Assembly: GCA_030430725.1 (NCBI GenBank)
Contig: JAUIKP010000053.1
Location: forward strand, 1-11,450
Reading direction: 5' to 3'
DNA from: Nitrospiria bacterium
GTDB lineage: Bacteria > Nitrospirota > Nitrospiria > Nitrospirales > UBA8639
Length of the DNA: 11,450 nt
In this document: positions 5,686-11,450 of the stretch, piece after piece
How positions within the stretch are numbered: the first letter of the stretch is position 1
Layout of the letters: each line of letters begins with the position of its first letter
The notes under the pieces: model-generated
Database searches by the model: none
What the model saw: only the letters and a program-made list of their open reading frames with translations
Told to the model about the DNA's origin: nothing
Position numbers and translations under genes: made by a program

Positions 5686-6576
5686 TTAGACAAGTGAAGG
5701 GTGTGGAGCAGGGCTGACGTCCACGGATACGGCGAGAGTATGCTGTCCGCCCCCAACCATAAACCCATTGATCGGACTGACATCTCCATAGTCTCTTCCC
5801 CAGGCCAAGGTGATGTGTTCATCGCCGGGAATGATATTGTTGGTAGGGTCAAAGTCCACCCATCCGATGCCGGGACTCCATGCGGCGACCCAGGCATGTG
5901 AGGCATCGGCCCCCACCAGTTTTTCCTGCCCTTCAGGTGGATGCGTCAGAAGGTATCCACTAATATAGCGTGCGGGCAAGCCCAGGCTGCGGAGTGCGGC
6001 AATTTCCAAATGCGCAAAGTCCTGGCAAACGCCCTTCCGTGAAGTGAGCACGTCTTGAACCGGGGTGGACACCTCGGTCACACCTCCTTCGTAGGTAAAT
6101 CCCTCAAAAATTCGGCTGGTTAATTCCATGACCCCCGCCAGAAGCGGACGGCCAGATGGAAAACTTTCACGAACAAAATCGTACGTGGCGTCGTCAATCG
6201 TGATGTACGGGGAATCATACATAAATTGTTGGGCTTCCAGATTCGGCGACTCCAATGATCCCTGGAGTTGATGGACGACTTGCTCCCAAGGCGGACTTTG
6301 ATCCAACGGTATCGGATCCGGCTTAAGAACCTCCACTAAGGTTTGGGCTTCAACAACCAACTGAGGATGGGGGGTTTGAATGGTCAGGTGAGTCATGGGA
6401 TTTCCAAAATAATCCTGACCGTCTGAACGGATAGATGGCGCGGGATCCAACGTCACGGTCGATCGAAGGCAATGTTGTCGGGGATGAGACCGGGGGATGA
6501 GACGCAATATATGATGGGAAATGGCAACCGGCTGGGTGTAGGCAAAGGTGGTCCGGTGTGTAACCTGATACCTCAT
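5686..6576 (-). CDS. Transglutaminase-like cysteine peptidase family protein
   Basis: A 296-residue protein with an N-terminal beta-rich transglutaminase-associated domain (about 1-90, starting MRYQVTHRTTFAY) and a transglutaminase-fold core. The catalytic triad is visible: Cys184 in GVCQDFAH, His227 in ADASHAWV and Asp243 in WVDFDPTN. Bacterial members are usually predicted to hydrolyse or transfer amide bonds. There is no signal peptide or membrane helix, so a cytoplasmic location is expected. The ATG at 6574-6576 overlaps the TGA of the upstream ATP-grasp/alpha-E gene (ATGA), with GAGGG at 6583-6587 spaced 6 nt before it, so translation is probably coupled. It is the last gene of the right-hand cluster, and the context suggests cleavage or transfer acting on the amide product of the neighbouring ligase. 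Its substrate is unknown. Confidence 0.9.
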   Translation of the reverse strand: MRYQVTHRTTFAYTQPVAISHHILRLIPRSHPRQHCLRSTVTLDPAPSIRSDGQDYFGNPMTHLTIQTPHPQLVVEAQTLVEVLKPDPIPLDQSPPWEQVVHQLQGSLESPNLEAQQFMYDSPYITIDDATYDFVRESFPSGRPLLAGVMELTSRIFEGFTYEGGVTEVSTPVQDVLTSRKGVCQDFAHLEIAALRSLGLPARYISGYLLTHPPEGQEKLVGADASHAWVAAWSPGIGWVDFDPTNNIIPGDEHITLAWGRDYGDVSPINGFMVGGGQHTLAVSVDVSPAPHPSLV

Positions 6577-9158
6577 GGAATGCCCTCAAGCCATTGAGGC
6601 CCTGAAATACGTTGGGCCAGTGAATGACTGAAAAAGGTATGTGCCACCACATCGGAGAGTTGGTGTACATGTTGGTCCAGTTGTTTCAGCAGGCGTTCAA
6701 GATTGACCCGTACGCCGCTTTTCGAACTGAATTGCGCAAGTTCCATCATGTCGGCCAGTCGAATATCCGTGCACCCTCGTGTGGTGATCCGTTGTGCCGG
6801 GTTGAGGGAAGCAGAGCCTTCCTCCCGGGGCAAAGCATTAATTTGTTTCTCAATCGTCAATAACTGGAAAATAATTGAACGAGGGTTGGTATCATCGGCC
6901 AAAAGCAAATCCAAGACTGCCGCGAGTTTGGCTTCAGCCTTGTATCGGGTTCGGTAGGTAATGGAGGCGTCGGCTAATTCCAGAAGCAGATTGAGGGCGC
7001 CGGTCGTTTCCGGCGTTCCTCGTGAAGCTAAATGACGGATGAGTTTGGATAAGTGCCTCACGCGTTCCAACCGTCGTCCCATTTCCAGAAACCGCCAGGC
7101 ATAGCTGCGCGTCATATTTTCCATAACCATACCGGTGAGTGCCGCCAGATGTTGAATCATCCGGCTCAGCAGTCGAATCGCATCATCGATACTTTGCCCT
7201 TTTGTCTGTGCCCATTCCTTTGGCACACTGGTAAGTTCCATGAGAATATTCCAGGTGTCGAGGGACAACCGGTGGCGAACCAGTTCTGCGGTGCGTCGGA
7301 CATTCTGGAGGATGGTTGCCAAACCATCAGGCGAATCCGGATCAAATAAAATTGTTCGAAGTTCTGCCTCTACCGCGCCGGCTCCGCCTTCCACCGCCCG
7401 TTTGGCGCGCCGGGGCGATAAATGTTTTTGCATCACGAGGAGGGAAACCAGGCGATGGAGGGTTTCAGGATCATCTCCGATTCCCGCCTCTCCGCTCATG
7501 CGTGACACCAGGCTTCGTAATAAACGGATCGCCCCTTCAGCGCGTTCGGTGTAACGTCCCAGCCAGAAGAGATTATCCGCCGTTCGACTGGGGAGATCCC
7601 GTCCTCCCCGACGAAGCTGAAGCGTATGATGGGGGAGTGTGACGGAGGCCGGAATATCAAGGGGACCGTTCGATTGTACCCAGGTGTCTTTACTGAAATC
7701 ACCGGGTTCATGCCAGTGCCCGCGGGGATCCGATCGAACTGACACGCGAGCGAGTCCACCCGGCATGACGGTGTAGCCGTCTTTCGTGGCGGTTAGATAG
7801 ATGCGGACAGTCATCGGGACCGGTTTGAGCGTATCGTGAGAGGTCCAAAAGGGAGTGGTGGAGGGCGAAACGATTTCACGTCCCACGTATTCATGTCCAC
7901 GCCGGGTAATGGCTTGAGCCAGGACTCCACGGTCTTGCTCGTTCAAGTCGGGCCCGAAGGAGGATAGATGGTCGTGAGTGAGGCCCCGTTTGGGGGTCAA
8001 CACACGACGAATTAACAACCGGGGCATATTATCCAGCACGTAGGCGCGCTCGTTGGCTTGTCCACACCACCAGGTGGCAACACTGGGAATTTTGAGCCCT
8101 TCGCCAAAAAAGAATTTTGATAACGTCGGCAGAAAGCTTAAGAGGACTTCGCTTTCAATCAATCCACTCCCGAGTGCGTTGGCCATCGTGACGTGTCCGG
8201 CTCGAATAGCCTGGAGCAACCCTGGGATACCCGTCGTGGATTCGGTCATCAATTCGAGTGGATCGCATAAGTCGGAATAAATCCGCCGCAAAACCAGATC
8301 GACGGGCTTCAGGCCATCGACGGTTTTCAGGAACAGCCGTTCGTCGCGGACAGTCATGTCCGATCCTTCGACAATCGGGTATCCCAGATACCGGGCCAGA
8401 TAGGCATGCTCAAAATACGCCATATTTCCCGGCCCCGGTGAGAGCACGACTGCCAGGGGATCATCCCGCTGGGAAAACTCGAGAAAACTCTCGCTGAAGG
8501 TCTGGAAAAACGAAGAGAGTCGTTGGACCTGTGTTCGGGCAAACATGCCGGGTAAGGACCGTGAGACGATAATGCGATTTTCGAGAGCAAATCCGGCCCC
8601 GGTTGGTGCTTCGGTGCGATCTCGCAAGACCCACCATTTCCCATCCGGCGCTCGTGCCACATCGAATGCCAGGAAATGTAAATAAGTGCCTCCTGCGACG
8701 GGTATGCCATGGCAGGGCTGTAAAAACTGCGGATTACCGAACACGACCGCGGGGGGTAAGGTTCCGTTTTTCAGCAATTGTTGCGGGCCATACAGATCGC
8801 TCAGGATATGATTGAGGAGGCGGGCCCGTTGAATCAGACCTGCTTCAAGGTGTTGCCATTCTTCCTGGCTGATCAATAGTGGGAATAAGTCAAGCTGCCA
8901 GGGTCTGTCCTGTTGTCGTTCATGCTGACCGGCAAGATATGCCATGCCGTCATTTTTCAACATGCGTGCGGCAGTTTCGTGAGCCAGACGGCGATGATTG
9001 ATGTCCAGGCTCTCGAACTGTCCCAAGAGATTTTGCCAATGCGGACGAACCGACCCGTCCGAAGCCACAAGTTCATCAAAGATATCAGGTTGAGGCGGGT
9101 ACATCGTGGCGGGTTGGGAAAGTGAGTCTGCTGGGTCGGGAGAATGGAAGGACGCCAT
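6573..9158 (-). CDS. Fusion of circularly permuted ATP-grasp ligase and alpha-E domain
   Basis: An 861-residue two-domain protein. Residues about 65-500 match the circularly permuted ATP-grasp family (DUF404/DUF407, COG2308). Characteristic blocks are YGPQQLLKNGTLPP (123-136), NPQFLQPCHG (142-151), WWVLRDRTEAPTGAGFALENR (175-195), SPGPGNMAYFEHAYLARYLG (240-259), DLVLRR (287-292), CDPLEL (298-303), MANALGSGL (325-333) and PSVATWWCG (358-366). From about 522 (SRTADNLFWLGRYTERAEGA) to 840 is the all-helical alpha-E domain (DUF403, COG2307). In many genomes these are separate adjacent genes; here they are fused, fixing a 1:1 ratio. ATP-grasp enzymes join a carboxylate to an amine, so an amide or peptide ligase is expected, with alpha-E as an accessory of unknown role. 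The only good ribosome binding site (AAGGAG, 9178-9183) lies 19 nt from this ATG, see findings. The gene lies 68 bp downstream of the DUF2126-type gene. Confidence 0.92.
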   Translation of the reverse strand: MASFHSPDPADSLSQPATMYPPQPDIFDELVASDGSVRPHWQNLLGQFESLDINHRRLAHETAARMLKNDGMAYLAGQHERQQDRPWQLDLFPLLISQEEWQHLEAGLIQRARLLNHILSDLYGPQQLLKNGTLPPAVVFGNPQFLQPCHGIPVAGGTYLHFLAFDVARAPDGKWWVLRDRTEAPTGAGFALENRIIVSRSLPGMFARTQVQRLSSFFQTFSESFLEFSQRDDPLAVVLSPGPGNMAYFEHAYLARYLGYPIVEGSDMTVRDERLFLKTVDGLKPVDLVLRRIYSDLCDPLELMTESTTGIPGLLQAIRAGHVTMANALGSGLIESEVLLSFLPTLSKFFFGEGLKIPSVATWWCGQANERAYVLDNMPRLLIRRVLTPKRGLTHDHLSSFGPDLNEQDRGVLAQAITRRGHEYVGREIVSPSTTPFWTSHDTLKPVPMTVRIYLTATKDGYTVMPGGLARVSVRSDPRGHWHEPGDFSKDTWVQSNGPLDIPASVTLPHHTLQLRRGGRDLPSRTADNLFWLGRYTERAEGAIRLLRSLVSRMSGEAGIGDDPETLHRLVSLLVMQKHLSPRRAKRAVEGGAGAVEAELRTILFDPDSPDGLATILQNVRRTAELVRHRLSLDTWNILMELTSVPKEWAQTKGQSIDDAIRLLSRMIQHLAALTGMVMENMTRSYAWRFLEMGRRLERVRHLSKLIRHLASRGTPETTGALNLLLELADASITYRTRYKAEAKLAAVLDLLLADDTNPRSIIFQLLTIEKQINALPREEGSASLNPAQRITTRGCTDIRLADMMELAQFSSKSGVRVNLERLLKQLDQHVHQLSDVVAHTFFSHSLAQRISGPQWLEGIP

Positions 9159-9226
9159 GGAATGTATCAGGGTGTTTCTCCTTGGGGGATGGTTAAAATT
9201 ACCTTACCGTTTCCTGGATACCCTGT

Positions 9227-11450
9227 CTACCTGTGTAATGATGCCGGCCACCGGAGGTCCAGCGTGCAAGGAAATTCAGGGCGGGTGGTATCTGGTGGTT
9301 CGGCATAAGGCCCCGCGGTATGACCAAAGGAATGAAACCTGGCCAACCGACGGCTTTCGGCTTCATAGGCGTTGACGGGGAAATGCTCAAAATTCCGTCC
9401 GCCCGGGTGGGCCACATGGTAGGTGCACCCCGCCACCGCCCGCCCGGCCCATTGATCGTAAATGTCGAAAGTCAGCGGTGCGTCAATGCCGATCTTCGGA
9501 TGCAAACAGTGTGGTGGCTGCCAGGCCCGGTATCGCACGCCCCCGACCGCCTCTCCTTGTCGTCCGGTTGGTATCATGGGCAGACGCTTGCCATTGCAGG
9601 CGATGATAAAACGGTTCTGCGTGAAGCCGGATAGTTTGACCTGCAGACGTTCGACCGACGAATCCACATATCGGACGGTGCCGCCAGGCGCCCCTTGCTC
9701 TCCCATCACATGCCATGGTTCCAGAGCCTGTCGAACTTCCATTACCAGACTGCCATAGTTGATTGAACCGAAGAGGGGAAAACGGAACTCCAGGTGAGGG
9801 GCGAACCAGTCGTCCTGCAGTTCGTACCCGGCGCGATTCATGTCCTGGATGACCTCATGGAGATCCTGAGCGAGAAAGTGGGGGAGCATAAAACGATCAT
9901 GAAGTTGGGTGCCCCATCGGACGAGGTTTCCCTGGTCGGGAGTTTTCCAGAAACGCGAAACGAGCGCCAGAAGCAGAACCTGTTGAGCCAGACTCATGCG
10001 TTCGTGGGGCGGCATTTCGAAGGCCCGGAATTCTACCAGTCCGAGGCGACCGGTCGGGCCATCCGGGGAATAGAGTTTGTCGATACAAATTTCCGTGCGA
10101 TGCGTATTCCCGGTGACATCAATGAGCAAATTTCGAAAGATCCGATCGACCAACCATGGTGGGGGGGGCGCTCCGATATTGGGAGCGGGGACCTGAGCAA
10201 ATCCCAGCTCCAGTTCATACAAGGAATCATGACGGGCTTCATCGATGCGGGGTGCCTGACTGGTCGGGCCGATGAAGAGACCGGAAAACACATAGGAGAG
10301 GGAAGGATGGCGTTGCCAGTAAGCGATCATGCTGCGCAGGAGATCGGGCCGACGCAGAAAAGGACTGTCAGCCGGGGTGTTGCCTCCCATGACCACATGA
10401 TTGCCTCCACCGGTTCCCGTGTGTCGTCCATCCAACATGAACTTTTCCGTGCCTAACCGACAGAGCCTGGCTTCTTCATAGATAGCGGTGGTAATCGCGA
10501 CCATGTCCCCCCAATTTTTCGCGGGGTGGATATTCACCTCGAGCACTCCGGGATCGGGAGTGATTTTTAAAACGTTGATGCGAGGGTCATATGGGGGGGT
10601 GTAGCCTTCCAAGTGAATGGGTTGTTTCAATTCCGCAGCGGTGTCTTTAATAACGGCGACCAGGTCAAGATAATCTTCAGCCGATTCCAGAGGGGGCATG
10701 AACACGCAAAGGTGTCCGTTACGGGGTTCCACTGTGAGAGAGGCGCGGACGACACCGCCTGCGCCGATCCCGCTCTGCTGTCCCATGATCACTTGAGCCG
10801 GTTCATGGTGTCCCTCTTCTCCCTGTTGAGTTTGAATCCGTTGCTCCTGACGGGAAGATTCCTGAATCGCATCAGGTAAGGGCCCTCGGATGTCGAATGG
10901 GTCCGTCGGAATAATGTAGGGATAGTCTTTGGGATCAATGACCGGTAATGATGGCAGGGGCAACCGGAAACCGATAGGCGAGTCACCCGGCACCAAAAAC
11001 AGGTGCTGACTGCGTGTGGTCCACGTCGCGGAGACCCAGCGACGTGCTCCGTCCTTGGCATTCCAGCGTTGCAATGGCAGAACATAACCGGCCGGTTTGC
11101 CGAGACCGCGTTCATATACCTTGGCGAGCCGGGCACGAGCCATGGGATCGTCGAGATTATTGGTGGCCGGTTCGAGATTTTCGGGGAGCTTGCGTTCCTG
11201 ACCAATGAAATGCCAGGGATCTTCATAGACGGGTTGAATGGTCTTGGTTCCCACCTCCACCCGTTTCGCGATTCCCTGAATGAAGTGGTTGGCATCATCG
11301 GCCGAAATGTTGGAGTTCTGGATTTCTTCGGCAAAGAGTTGGTCTTCCTGCCAGATGGGTTGTCCATCCTGCCGCCAATAGAGGCTAAAGGCCCAGCGTG
11401 GCAATGGTTCGCCGGGATACCATTTGCCTTGGCCAAAGTGCAGAAGTCCT
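9227..11450 (-). CDS. DUF2126-type protein (transglutaminase-linked), N-terminus beyond the window
   Basis: An open frame of 740 codons runs to the right edge and continues past it. It begins GLLHFGQGKWYPGEPLPRWA, a hallmark of the DUF2126 domain (COG4196), which usually follows an N-terminal transglutaminase domain in proteins of roughly 1,100 residues. So the first third is probably missing. The TTG at 11404 is internal, not a start. Notable blocks, counted from the edge, are NGHLCVFMPP (244-253), ITPDPGVLEVNIHPA (296-310), GRHTGTGGGNHVVMGG (341-356), GLVEFRAFEMPPHER (470-484) and a C-terminal beta-rich region (about 595-735). The E-N and GxGGGNH blocks resemble those of glutamine-synthetase-fold carboxylate-amine ligases; that comparison is mine, from motifs. 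It is the first visible gene of the cluster, in the same orientation and 68 bp from the ATP-grasp/alpha-E gene, with no terminator seen between. Confidence 0.9.
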   Translation of the reverse strand, partial: GLLHFGQGKWYPGEPLPRWAFSLYWRQDGQPIWQEDQLFAEEIQNSNISADDANHFIQGIAKRVEVGTKTIQPVYEDPWHFIGQERKLPENLEPATNNLDDPMARARLAKVYERGLGKPAGYVLPLQRWNAKDGARRWVSATWTTRSQHLFLVPGDSPIGFRLPLPSLPVIDPKDYPYIIPTDPFDIRGPLPDAIQESSRQEQRIQTQQGEEGHHEPAQVIMGQQSGIGAGGVVRASLTVEPRNGHLCVFMPPLESAEDYLDLVAVIKDTAAELKQPIHLEGYTPPYDPRINVLKITPDPGVLEVNIHPAKNWGDMVAITTAIYEEARLCRLGTEKFMLDGRHTGTGGGNHVVMGGNTPADSPFLRRPDLLRSMIAYWQRHPSLSYVFSGLFIGPTSQAPRIDEARHDSLYELELGFAQVPAPNIGAPPPPWLVDRIFRNLLIDVTGNTHRTEICIDKLYSPDGPTGRLGLVEFRAFEMPPHERMSLAQQVLLLALVSRFWKTPDQGNLVRWGTQLHDRFMLPHFLAQDLHEVIQDMNRAGYELQDDWFAPHLEFRFPLFGSINYGSLVMEVRQALEPWHVMGEQGAPGGTVRYVDSSVERLQVKLSGFTQNRFIIACNGKRLPMIPTGRQGEAVGGVRYRAWQPPHCLHPKIGIDAPLTFDIYDQWAGRAVAGCTYHVAHPGGRNFEHFPVNAYEAESRRLARFHSFGHTAGPYAEPPDTTRPEFPCTLDLRWPASLHR

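Noticed and set aside
9794..10456. A 220-codon plus-strand frame
   Set aside because: It lies wholly opposite the strongly conserved DUF2126 coding sequence and matches no family I recognise.
10789..11436. A 215-codon minus-strand frame
   Set aside because: It is the shifted frame of the DUF2126-type gene, whose real frame carries the GQGKWYPGEPLPRW motif.
1..11450. CRISPR array, intact insertion sequence or rRNA
   Set aside because: No regularly spaced repeats, transposase-like frame or rRNA-like sequence was seen.

Overview
The window comes from a bacterial chromosome of moderate GC content. It has two gene-dense ends and a gene-poor, repeat-rich middle. The secreted and periplasmic proteins (signal peptides, PstS-type binding proteins, an Slp-like protein) suggest a Gram-negative cell. 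The PstS-like paralogues, the ATP-grasp/alpha-E/transglutaminase cluster and the style of the intergenic repeats would fit Nitrospira or a relative. That placement is an impression from sequence style, not a search result.

Left block (1-3288): on the minus strand, an ArsR-type regulator is followed by a periplasmic phosphate-binding protein (pstS) and the permease pstC, which runs off the left edge. The genes are close or overlapping and look like one operon. A second, longer PstS-like binding protein diverges on the plus strand. The 375-bp divergent gap holds an AT-rich operator-like pattern: an inverted repeat flanked by two 10-bp direct repeats. The regulator has an adjacent Cys pair near its C-terminus, so metalloid-responsive control of phosphate (or arsenate-discriminating) uptake is a plausible model.

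Middle (3289-5685): about 1.1 kb with no convincing gene but several hairpins and a possible tRNA 3'-end fragment. Then comes a secreted Slp-like protein (minus strand), then about 700 bp of repeats: a 13-bp-stem hairpin, a 14-bp perfect palindrome and a GC-rich multi-stem element. That element abuts the remains of a third PstS-like gene, which is truncated and broken by a 4-bp tandem duplication.

Right block (5686-11450): three minus-strand genes run in the order DUF2126-type protein (partial, its start lies beyond the right edge), an ATP-grasp/alpha-E fusion, and a transglutaminase-like protease. The last two overlap by 4 nt (ATGA). This is a recognisable gene set predicted to make and process an unknown peptide-like or amide-linked product. 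Its product remains unidentified to my knowledge, which makes it the most interesting system here.
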